Assembly (NCBI GenBank): GCA_964627045.1
Contig: CAZVIK010000063.1
Location: forward strand, 1 to 18,715
DNA length: 18,715 nucleotides
Reading direction: 5' to 3'
From: CAZVIK01 sp964627045
Lineage (GTDB): Bacteria; Acidobacteriota; Terriglobia; Bryobacterales; Bryobacteraceae
Part shown: in pieces, positions 8,169 to 13,983 of the stretch
How positions within the stretch are numbered: the first letter of the stretch is position 1
Layout of the letters: each line of letters starts with the position of its first letter
Made by a program: the position numbers and the translations under genes
Notes under the pieces: generated by a model
What the model was told of the DNA's origin: nothing
Database searches by the model: none
Seen by the model: the letters and a program-made list of their open reading frames with translations, nothing else

Positions 8169-9136
8169 TCTTCGGCATCACCATGGGGGATTCCAGCGGC
8201 GTCGGGCCGGAGATTCTCCTGAAGGCCTTTCGAAACGGCCAAGTCACCCACCGTGCGGTGGTCTACGGCGACCTCGCCGTACTCGATCAATGCAACCGGC
8301 AACTGGGCTTCGGCGTCTCCCTTCGCGCCGTGGACAATCCTCGGGACGTCCGTGAGGGTTACGTGAACGTGCGCGACGCTGGCCTGCTCGGAGCTGGCGA
8401 GCTGGCAATCGGCCGGGTCAGCGCCAGGAGCGGCGCGGCGGCGCGAGCCTACGTGGTCGAGGCCACGCGTGCCGCCCTGCGCGGCGAGATTTCCGCTGTG
8501 GTGACCCTGCCCATGAACAAGGAGGCGACCCAACTCGGCGATCCCACATTTACGGGCCACACCGAGCTCATCGCCTCGGAGTGCGGGGTAACAGGCGCGG
8601 TGCTGATGCTGGCCTCGGACCGCCTGATCGTGGCCCACGTCAGCACGCACTGTTCCCTGCGTCAGGCCATAGAGCGGACCAAGCGTGAGCGCGTGCTTCA
8701 GGTGATCCGGCTCGCCTGCCAGGCCACGGCGAGGCTGCGGGACCACGTGCGCGTCGCCGTCGCCGGGCTGAATCCTCATGCGGGGGAACACGGCCTGTTT
8801 GGGCGTGAGGAAATCGAGGAAATTGAGCCCGCCATCGCCCAGGCGCGCGTCGAGGCATTGCCCGTGGAAGGGCCGATCCCGCCGGACACCGTGTTCTTCC
8901 AGGCCGTCGAGCGTGGCCGCTTCAATTCCGTCGTCTGCATGTACCACGACCAGGGACACATTCCACTAAAGCTCCTGGATTTCGAAGGTGGCGTGAACGT
9001 GACCCTGGGCCTGCCCATCGTGCGCACCTCCGTCGATCACGGCACCGCCTTTGACATCGCCTGGAAGGGCGAAGCGTCCACCAGGAGCCTCGTGAAGGCG
9101 CTGGAGATGGCCGTGAAGCTCACGGGTCCGGCGTAG
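8165..9136 (+). CDS. PdxA-family 4-phospho-acid-sugar dehydrogenase (PdxA/PdxA2)
   Basis: This 323-residue NAD- and metal-dependent dehydrogenase is of the PdxA family. The metal-binding histidines correspond to H162 (STHCSL), H205 (NPHAGE) and H261 (YHDQGH). The opening ITMGDSSGVGPEI and the closing DHGTAFDIA are family signatures. PdxA proper oxidises 4-phosphohydroxy-L-threonine in vitamin B6 synthesis. The PdxA2 subgroup oxidises 4-phospho-D-threonate or erythronate and sits next to DUF1537 kinases. The ATGA overlap with such a kinase argues for the PdxA2 role here, but a B6 role cannot be excluded without knowing whether another pdxA exists in the genome. A strong hairpin follows at 9151-9180. 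Confidence 0.93.
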   Translation: MIFGITMGDSSGVGPEILLKAFRNGQVTHRAVVYGDLAVLDQCNRQLGFGVSLRAVDNPRDVREGYVNVRDAGLLGAGELAIGRVSARSGAAARAYVVEATRAALRGEISAVVTLPMNKEATQLGDPTFTGHTELIASECGVTGAVLMLASDRLIVAHVSTHCSLRQAIERTKRERVLQVIRLACQATARLRDHVRVAVAGLNPHAGEHGLFGREEIEEIEPAIAQARVEALPVEGPIPPDTVFFQAVERGRFNSVVCMYHDQGHIPLKLLDFEGGVNVTLGLPIVRTSVDHGTAFDIAWKGEASTRSLVKALEMAVKLTGPA

Positions 9137-9150
9137 CTGCCGACGACGGC

Positions 9151-9180
9151 GCCGGAAGCCGCCCGCAGGCGGCCTCCGGC
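9151..9180. terminator. Strong hairpin between convergent genes
   Basis: Two 6-base-pair blocks (GCCGGA/TCCGGC and GCCGCC/GGCGGC) separated by one A-C mismatch enclose a CGCA loop, 14 bases after the pdxA-like stop. It is symmetric, so it could end transcription from both sides (pdxA-like and the small gene at 9219). No T-tract is present. A weaker GACTC/GAGTC dyad lies at about 9189-9207. Confidence 0.55.
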
Positions 9181-9218
9181 GGTGTGGTGACTCCCAATCC
9201 GCGAGTCCCGGGTTTGCG

Positions 9219-9509
9219 TTATCGGCCGCCGCGGCGCATGCCGCCGCCGTTTCCGCCACCCGTGCCCGGCGAATGGATCGGGCCGGACCCGTCGCGCGGT
9301 CCCGTCATCTTTCCGTTGCCCTGCCCGTTTCCGCCGCCCGTGCCGGGAGTGTGAATGGGACCGGTGCCGTCCTGCGGACCGGTGCGCTTGCCGTTGGTCT
9401 GCCCCTGTTTGTTCTGCCCCTGCCCGCCGTTGCGCGGGGGATCGAACGCCAGCGTCGTTCCTGTTATGGCCAAAGCCAGTGCCGTTACCGCCAAAGCTCT
9501 CGTTTTCAT
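9219..9509 (-). CDS. Small exported Gly-rich protein with two 26-residue repeats
   Basis: The product has 96 residues. A Sec-type signal peptide (MKTRALAVTALALAITGTTLA) is followed by a short Gln/Gly/Asn-rich spacer and two tandem repeats, residues 43-68 and 69-94. Each has the pattern TGPxDGxGPIHxPGTGGGNG, and the protein ends in MRRGGR. I know GPxDGTG-type small exported proteins only as uncharacterised sequences; the D-G-x-G turns could bind a metal, which is a guess. A strong AAAGGAG lies 9 bases before the ATG. This fixes the start and rejects the longer frame beginning at 9650. The gene follows the response regulator on the same strand after 141 bases that contain a candidate sigma-54 promoter and a pair of dyads, so it is a likely target of the regulator. 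Confidence 0.82.
   Translation of the reverse strand: MKTRALAVTALALAITGTTLAFDPPRNGGQGQNKQGQTNGKRTGPQDGTGPIHTPGTGGGNGQGNGKMTGPRDGSGPIHSPGTGGGNGGGMRRGGR
9228..9383 (-). repeat. Two tandem 78-base coding repeats
   Basis: The DNA for residues 43-94 of the small exported protein consists of two adjacent 78-base units (9306-9383 and 9228-9305). They encode near-identical 26-residue segments, with differences mostly conservative (Gln/Arg, Thr/Ser). Confidence 0.8.
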
Positions 9510-9518
9510 TTCCTTGGT

Positions 9519-9525
9519 CTCCTTT
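9519..9525 (-). promoter_or_regulatory. Ribosome binding site of the small exported protein
   Basis: On the minus strand AAAGGAG stands 9 bases before the ATG at 9509. It decides that start over the upstream in-frame ATG at 9650. Confidence 0.8.
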
Positions 9526-9545
9526 CCGACCTCGCCAATTCCCAA

Positions 9546-9561
9546 CGCACGCACCAGTCCA
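9546..9561 (-). promoter_or_regulatory. Candidate sigma-54 (-24/-12) promoter, small exported protein gene
   Basis: The minus strand reads TGGACTG-GTGC-GTGCG, with GG and GC exactly 10 bases apart as sigma-54 promoters require. Only TGG and TGC match the consensus well. Predicted transcription start near 9536 leaves room for the ribosome site at 9525-9519. Confidence 0.35.
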
Positions 9562-9603
9562 ATGCGATATGCCTTTGTTTTCAGTGAGGCCTTGGCTGGA
9601 CGC

Positions 9604-9650
9604 GTGCAGGAGCCGCAGTGCGCCCGCGCCGGGCGGTGCAGCCCTTGCAT
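9604..9650. promoter_or_regulatory. Dyad pair next to the response regulator stop (candidate enhancer)
   Basis: Two 15-base sites lie 32 bases apart: GTGCAGCCCTTGCAT (9636-9650), which abuts the regulator's stop codon, and the weaker GTGCAGGAGCCGCAG (9604-9618). The first matches 13 of 15 bases of the sites at 12812 and 12842. They are 43-89 bases upstream of the candidate sigma-54 promoter of the small gene, a usual place for activator binding sites. Confidence 0.45.
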
Positions 9651-10982
9651 TCACTCGGCGCGTTGCGTGAGGCCGTAGTCTTTCAGGCGGTATTGAAGGG
9701 TGCGCAGGCTGATGCCGAGTTGTTTGGCCGTTTTGGCGCGGTTTCCCTGGTTGGCGCGAAGCGCGTCTTCGATGGCCCGGCGCTCGATGTCTTTGAACAG
9801 AACGGGACGTGCCGGCCCGGTGGGCGTGACCGGAAGATCGTCGGGCTCGACTGTATCGTCGCAGAGGATGGCCACCCGCTCCATTGTGTTCTCCAACTCC
9901 CGCACGTTGCCGGGCCACGCGTAGGCGAGCAGGACCTGCTCGGCCTCCGGCGTCAGCGCCAGCGGCGCTTTCCCGATGTTTCGAGCCGCCTTGGCCAAAA
10001 AAAACCGCGCCAGCTCCACGATGTCGCTCGTGCGCTCGCGCAGCGGCGGAAGGTCCACCGGAAAGGCGCTCAGGCGGTAGAATAGATCCTCGCGGAACTT
10101 GCCTTCGGCGGCCGCCTGCTTCAGGTTTCGATTCGTGGCGGCGATCACCCGGACGTCCACTGTAATCTGCCGGGTTCCGCCCACCCGTTCGAAGGTGCGC
10201 TCCTGGAGGACGCGCAGCAGCTTGGCCTGAAGGCCCGCGTCCAGTTCGCCAATCTCGTCGAGAAAAAGCGTTCCTCCGTGCGCGCGCTCGAACCGGCCGA
10301 GGTGCTGGCCGGTGGCTCCGGTGAACGCTCCCTTCTCGTGCCCGAACAGTTCACTTTCGATCAGCGTTGGCGACAGCGCCGCGCAATTCACCGGCGCAAA
10401 CGCCTGCGCCGCGCGCGGGCTGTTCTCATGGATGCAGCGGGCGATCACCTCTTTGCCCGTGCCACTTTCTCCCGTCAGCAGGACCGTGGCGTGGGTGGGC
10501 GCGACCTTGCGGACCATTTCCAGCACGCGCACCATCCTTGGATCGCCGGCGATGATGCTCCCGCACGAAAAGCGCGCGCGGCTCTCCTCACGCAGTAGCT
10601 CGTTTTGTCCCGAAAGGCGCTTTTCCTTCAGCGCCCGCCGCACCAGCAGGCGCAGTTCCTCGGGGCTCTCCAACGGTTTGCCGATGTAATCGACCGCCCC
10701 CAGTTTCATCGCTTCCACGGCGGACTGGACCGTCCCGAATGCCGTGACCATCAGGACGGGTGTCGCCGGCGAGCTTTCTTTCCACCAGCGCAGAATCTCC
10801 AGCCCATCTCCGTCGGGCAGCTTCAAGTCCGAGATCACCAGGTCGAACTCGCGAGCCGCGCCTGCACGGAGCGCCTCCGCCACGGTGCCTCCGCTTTGCA
10901 CCTGGTAGCCCTCTTTGAAAAGGATGGTCTCCAGCAGTTTCCGGAAGCCCGGATCGTCGTCGATGACCAGGATGCTGTCCAT
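9651..10982 (-). CDS. Sigma-54-dependent response regulator (NtrC family)
   Basis: This 443-residue activator has the full NtrC layout. The receiver domain is about 1-120, with D8/D9, phosphoacceptor D52 and K102. The AAA+ domain has Walker A GESGTGKE at 171-178, the sigma-54 contact loop GAFTGAT at 218-224, and Walker B LFLDEIGE at 239-246. A Fis-type helix-turn-helix is at about 400-440 (GNRAKTAKQLGISLRTLQYRLK). When phosphorylated it should bind upstream sites and drive open-complex formation by sigma-54 polymerase. The gene begins 12 bases after the sensor kinase stop, with GAGAGACGG-type purines before the ATG, so the two form an operon. It is closest in architecture to ZraR/AtoC/HydG. 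Targets are inferred to be the neighbouring small exported genes. Confidence 0.96.
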   Translation of the reverse strand: MDSILVIDDDPGFRKLLETILFKEGYQVQSGGTVAEALRAGAAREFDLVISDLKLPDGDGLEILRWWKESSPATPVLMVTAFGTVQSAVEAMKLGAVDYIGKPLESPEELRLLVRRALKEKRLSGQNELLREESRARFSCGSIIAGDPRMVRVLEMVRKVAPTHATVLLTGESGTGKEVIARCIHENSPRAAQAFAPVNCAALSPTLIESELFGHEKGAFTGATGQHLGRFERAHGGTLFLDEIGELDAGLQAKLLRVLQERTFERVGGTRQITVDVRVIAATNRNLKQAAAEGKFREDLFYRLSAFPVDLPPLRERTSDIVELARFFLAKAARNIGKAPLALTPEAEQVLLAYAWPGNVRELENTMERVAILCDDTVEPDDLPVTPTGPARPVLFKDIERRAIEDALRANQGNRAKTAKQLGISLRTLQYRLKDYGLTQRAE

Positions 10983-10994
10983 TTGTCCGTCTCT

Positions 10995-12239
10995 CTAGTT
11001 GGATTCCTTTCGCGGGGAGGCTTTGGCGAAGGAAAGCCGCGCCGCTGTTCCAGAGGGCGATGCGTCTTCCAGATGCAACTCCCCGCCCAGCGCGCGCGCC
11101 AGCGACCGCGTGATGGACAGCCCGAGCCCTGTTCCGAACGCCTTGGTCGTGAAGAACGGCTTGAAGAGCTTCTCCTTCACGCCGGCCGGAACGCCGGGGC
11201 CGTTGTCGATGACCGACACGGCGACCCCCCCCGCCTTCGGATGGTTCACTTCCACGCGGACCTCCGCGCCCACCCGCCCGACGGTGGCCTCCACCGCGTT
11301 CCGCAGGAGGTTCAGCAACGCTTGTTGTAACAGCTGAGGGTCCGTCTCCCAGGATATGTGCGCCGCATCTACCGTGTAGCGCACGCCGGTGCCGTTCGTA
11401 AGCTGGCTAAGGTGGCCCTCCAGCGCAGCCTGTGTTTCGCTCCAGCCCGCCCAACGGAGCGCCGGTGCCGGAGGACGCCCGTACAGCAGCAGGTCGCGCA
11501 CCAGGCTTTCCAGGCGCTGCGTTTCGCTCAGAATCGGTCCGACGTACTCGGCCGTCTGTTCGGCGTTCCTCTCGCCGAGCAGTTGTGCAAAGCCCTTGAT
11601 TGTCCCGAGCGGGTTGCGGATTTCGTGGGCCAGGACCGCCGACATCTCGCCGAGTTGCGCCAGGTGTTCGAGCTCCAACTGCCGCAGTTCCAGTCGCGCG
11701 GCCCGCCGGCTCGCCCAGACCGCGTAGAGCGATAGCAGCACCAGCGCCAGGCCGCTCACCAGCGACACGATCACGTTGTGCCGCGCGTGCTGCACCAGGA
11801 AATCCGCGGAACCGGCGTCCAGATCGATGCGCGCGATCCGCAACCCGGATTCCGTATGGACCGGAACATAGGCCCGGAACACCGCCAGACCACTCGACCG
11901 TGCCTCTTCGGTCCGGTACAACTCCCGTCCTTCCCACAGCGACTCCAGTGAAGCGCCTTCGGTGACGTCCGCGCGCCGGTCCAACAGTTCCAGGTCGGCG
12001 AGGGCGGGTTCATCCCGGCTCAACAGGTCGAAAAGCTCGGAGTCCGGCGTGGTCGGCGCCAACGACTCCAGCCGGCCGGCCACGGCCGCCGCGCGGTTGC
12101 GCAAGTAGACGGATCTCTGGCTGCCCAATTCGCCGAAGGTGCGGAAGGAACTGAGCAACAACACGACGGGCAGAACCGCGATGGACACGGGCAGCGACAA
12201 CCGCCATAACAGCCTCTTCGACGCGCCCATTCTACCCAT
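10995..12239 (-). CDS. Membrane sensor histidine kinase
   Basis: This 414-residue kinase is partner to the regulator downstream. A membrane segment at about 12-31 and a second at about 155-176 bracket a periplasmic sensor region of about 120 residues with no family I recognise. The H-box is HEIRNP with H205. The N-box has N314 in LLRNAVEA. The G-boxes are DNGPGVP (345-351) and GTGLGLSI (369-376), with PFFTTK between them. Direct NtrB/ZraS-like architecture without HAMP or PAS is apparent. Starts at 12239 or 12230 (the fourth codon) are both possible. The divergent gene at 12352 encodes a small exported protein, so the pair may monitor an envelope or metal condition, as ZraS does; that role is inference. 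Confidence 0.95.
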   Translation of the reverse strand: MGRMGASKRLLWRLSLPVSIAVLPVVLLLSSFRTFGELGSQRSVYLRNRAAAVAGRLESLAPTTPDSELFDLLSRDEPALADLELLDRRADVTEGASLESLWEGRELYRTEEARSSGLAVFRAYVPVHTESGLRIARIDLDAGSADFLVQHARHNVIVSLVSGLALVLLSLYAVWASRRAARLELRQLELEHLAQLGEMSAVLAHEIRNPLGTIKGFAQLLGERNAEQTAEYVGPILSETQRLESLVRDLLLYGRPPAPALRWAGWSETQAALEGHLSQLTNGTGVRYTVDAAHISWETDPQLLQQALLNLLRNAVEATVGRVGAEVRVEVNHPKAGGVAVSVIDNGPGVPAGVKEKLFKPFFTTKAFGTGLGLSITRSLARALGGELHLEDASPSGTAARLSFAKASPRKESN

Positions 12240-12242
12240 AGA

Positions 12243-12258
12243 TGCACCCGAGCCGCCA
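12243..12258 (-). promoter_or_regulatory. Candidate sigma-54 promoter of the kinase-regulator operon
   Basis: The minus strand reads TGGCGGC-TCGG-GTGCA, with correct GG-GC spacing. The predicted start near 12232 would give an almost leaderless message if translation begins at ATG 12230. The match is partial, so confidence is low. Confidence 0.3.
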
Positions 12259-12312
12259 TTGTGACACGGAAGCGGGCGCCAGTGCCGCTACGATCAGCGC
12301 TCGCGGACAGTG

Positions 12313-12328
12313 TGGCCCCTGGCGTGCT
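12313..12328 (+). promoter_or_regulatory. Candidate sigma-54 (-24/-12) promoter of the 12352 gene
   Basis: TGGCCCC-TGGC-GTGCT matches the consensus TGGCACG-N4-TTGCW at nine of twelve defined positions, including all of TGGC and TGC. The predicted start is near 12339, just ahead of the AGAGG ribosome site and ATG 12352. This is the best sigma-54 match I found in the intergenic stretches I examined. Confidence 0.5.
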
Positions 12329-12351
12329 ATGGTGACGTGCAGAGGCGCGCG

Positions 12352-12771
12352 ATGAAGAGGGCGAGTTTCCTGACCATCATCGGGCTGATGGCGGCGGCGG
12401 GAGTCGCGCAGCCGCAAGGCCCCGGTGCGCCGAACGCGCTGGCTGGCAACCCCAAGGTCGAGATCAAGGGTCGCGTTCAGAGCGTGCAGCTTAGCCAGGG
12501 CCAGGGGACACCGTACCTGGAGGTGCGCGCCGGCTCTACCACCACGCGGGTCATGCTCGGTTCCGTACGGTACCTGATGGAGCAGAACTTCAACCCGAAG
12601 GCCGGCGCCGAGGTGGCCGTGGTAGGTTACAAGGTTGACGCCGGCGTGTACGCCATCACGGTGACTCTCACCGGCGATGCCAGGACGCTGAGGCTCCGCG
12701 ACGACGACGGCCGTCCTCTCTGGCAGGGTGGACGTTTCGGCCGGGGCCGCGGCGGCGGACGCGGGCGCTAG
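12352..12771 (+). CDS. Small exported protein with OB-like core and RG-rich tail
   Basis: The product has 139 residues. A signal peptide (about 1-19, ending AAAGVA) precedes a mature domain of roughly 90 residues. This is rich in alternating beta-strand-like text (VEIKGRVQSVQL, TRVMLGSVRYLM, AEVAVVGYKVDAGVYAITV) and could be an OB-like barrel. A short LRLRDDDGRPLWQ segment and a Gly/Arg tail (GRFGRGRGGGRGR) follow. I believe similar exported proteins occur in Acidobacteriota without known function. The ATG at 12352 is chosen over 12310 because it starts the signal peptide and follows AGAGG by six bases. It is divergent from the sensor kinase gene with a 112-base shared upstream region holding a good sigma-54 promoter match, so it is a probable regulon member. 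Confidence 0.83.
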   Translation: MKRASFLTIIGLMAAAGVAQPQGPGAPNALAGNPKVEIKGRVQSVQLSQGQGTPYLEVRAGSTTTRVMLGSVRYLMEQNFNPKAGAEVAVVGYKVDAGVYAITVTLTGDARTLRLRDDDGRPLWQGGRFGRGRGGGRGR

Positions 12772-12811
12772 CGGAATTCCTGCCGATCTCCCCCCCAACG
12801 AAATTCAACAA

Positions 12812-12856
12812 GTGCAGGCCTTGCACGCGGAGTGCGTGCGGGTGCAGGCGTTGCAT
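12812..12856. promoter_or_regulatory. Pair of GTGCA-N5-TGCAY dyads (candidate regulator sites)
   Basis: GTGCAGGCCTTGCAC (12812-12826) and GTGCAGGCGTTGCAT (12842-12856) lie 30 bases apart, about three helical turns. They differ at two positions and match the site at 9636-9650. They lie 41 bases after the small exported gene and 212 bases before the methyltransferase gene. The second copy also reads as a -12 element (TTGCATT) with GG 10 bases before GC, so a promoter role is an alternative. The rest of 12772-13067 shows no other gene. Confidence 0.4.
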
Positions 12857-13038
12857 TGGGTCTGTTCTGGGGCGGTGCAAAAAGCGCCGGCAGGACCGCA
12901 ACCGGACCAACGGCGTGGCCGCGCTGTCCACCCCGCGGTGGACGACGAACGCCCGTTCCGGCCCTCCGCGCCGCGCGGCACGATCGGCCGCCCGCGGCCC
13001 GGCCGGTGGTCCCGCAAGTCGTGAGATACTGCCTCTTT

Positions 13039-13057
13039 CCGCCGCTCGCAGCGGCGG
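13039..13057 (+). other. GC hairpin just upstream of the methyltransferase start
   Basis: CCGCCGCT-CGC-AGCGGCGG is a perfect 8-base-pair stem with a 3-base loop ending 10 bases before ATG 13068. In the transcript it would sit where a ribosome site is expected and could limit initiation. Confidence 0.5.
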
Positions 13058-13067
13058 GCGGAACGGT

Positions 13068-13766
13068 ATGGCGCAAAATCGCGGTCAAGGAACCCCATCT
13101 TCTCCCGAGCTTGCGCGCGTCTACGCGCGGCTGGCGGTGGCGTGGATCGTCCTGCCGTCTTTCTTCCTGCTTACCGGCGGTTCCTTCGCTTGGTGGCAGG
13201 CTTGGGTCTACTCCGTCCTTGTGCTGGTACCTATGACGGTATTCGTCCCCTGGATGGCGCGGCGCGCTCCCGACCTCTTCGCCCGCCGCTTCAAGATGAA
13301 GGAGAAGGAGAAGACCCAGCGCCGGCTCATCGGCGTGTCCGCGCCGTTTCTCGTGGTGTCGTTCGTCCTTCCGGGATTGGACCACCGCTTCGGTTGGTCC
13401 CACGTCCCGATTGCCGTTGTGATTGCTGCGGAAGTGTTTGTCGCCTGCGGCTACCTCACCATCCTCCGGTCTCTGCTTCAGAACCGGTGGGCCGGCAGGA
13501 CCGTCGAAACCTCGCCGGGCCAGGTGGTCATTTCCAGCGGGCCGTATGCTCTGGTGCGGCATCCCATGTACACAGGGACCCTCGCGCTTTACCTGGCGAC
13601 TCCGCTCGCGCTCGGGTCCTGGTGGGCCTTTCTTCCCGCCGCGATCATCCTGCCGACCTTGGTATTGCGGATCAAAAACGAGGAATCGGTGCTGGTGCGG
13701 GAGTTGCCCGGTTACGAGGACTACCGGCAGAAGGTCCGTTTCCGCCTCTTTCCAGGCATCTGGTGA
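13068..13766 (+). CDS. Isoprenylcysteine carboxyl methyltransferase (ICMT)-family membrane protein
   Basis: This 232-residue membrane protein has four or five hydrophobic segments. It carries the conserved C-terminal block of the ICMT/phospholipid methyltransferase superfamily: GPYALVRHPMYTG (SAM-binding region), then hydrophobic helices, then RIKNEESVLVRELPGYEDYRQKVRFRL. Bacterial members methylate small lipids or unknown substrates; there is no prenyl-protein substrate to expect in bacteria. ATG 13068 is chosen because the upstream extension to 12915 is Arg/Pro/Ala-rich and not membrane-like. A hairpin at 13039-13057 precedes the start. The gene runs toward the tRNA-Leu gene on the opposite strand. 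The family is clear; the substrate is unknown. Confidence 0.88.
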   Translation: MAQNRGQGTPSSPELARVYARLAVAWIVLPSFFLLTGGSFAWWQAWVYSVLVLVPMTVFVPWMARRAPDLFARRFKMKEKEKTQRRLIGVSAPFLVVSFVLPGLDHRFGWSHVPIAVVIAAEVFVACGYLTILRSLLQNRWAGRTVETSPGQVVISSGPYALVRHPMYTGTLALYLATPLALGSWWAFLPAAIILPTLVLRIKNEESVLVRELPGYEDYRQKVRFRLFPGIW

Positions 13767-13839
13767 CCCGGCCTCGGCGGTCGTCGGAACGCGCCCGCGG
13801 CCAGGGCGAGACCTCGGTTCACAGAAACGAACCTGGTGT

Positions 13840-13926
13840 TGGTGCGGATGAGAGGACTTGAACCTCCACGCCCTCGCGGGCACTGGAACCTAAATCCAGC
13901 GCGTCTGCCAATTTCGCCACATCCGC
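13840..13926 (-). tRNA. tRNA-Leu (anticodon UAG), CCA encoded
   Basis: The minus strand folds into a class II tRNA of 87 bases. The acceptor stem is GCGGATG/CATCCGC with discriminator A and an encoded CCA end. The anticodon arm is CTGGA-TTTAGGT-TCCAG, giving anticodon UAG, which reads CUA and related Leu codons. A long variable arm (TGCCCGCGAGGGCG) confirms leucine type, and the T-arm is GGAGGTTCAAGTCCTCT. A TAAGAT box on the minus strand at 13954-13949, 22 bases upstream, could be its -10 element. Confidence 0.96.
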
Positions 13927-13983
13927 GTCCGGTGGCGGCTTTCAGTTCATCTTAGCATCGCGGCGCCGCCCAGACCCCGCGTC

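Noticed and set aside
9037..9918. A 293-codon minus-strand frame spans the end of pdxA, the spacer and the regulator end.
   Set aside because: It overlaps three well-supported genes in other frames and has no recognisable domain or signal.
12812..12856. Two near-identical repeats 30 bases apart look like the start of a CRISPR array.
   Set aside because: There are only two copies, 15 bases long with 15-base spacing, and no cas genes. A regulatory dyad pair fits better.
12728..13024. A 98-codon plus frame with a repeated VQALH segment in the spacer before the ICMT gene.
   Set aside because: The repeat comes from the DNA dyads themselves. The rest is Arg/Pro/Ala-rich, and there is no ribosome site.
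12857..13067. A sigma-54 promoter serving the ICMT-family gene downstream of the dyad pair.
   Set aside because: Checking GG-N10-GC on the plus strand between the dyads and the ATG gave only one poor match, at 12874-12887, with no proper -12 element.
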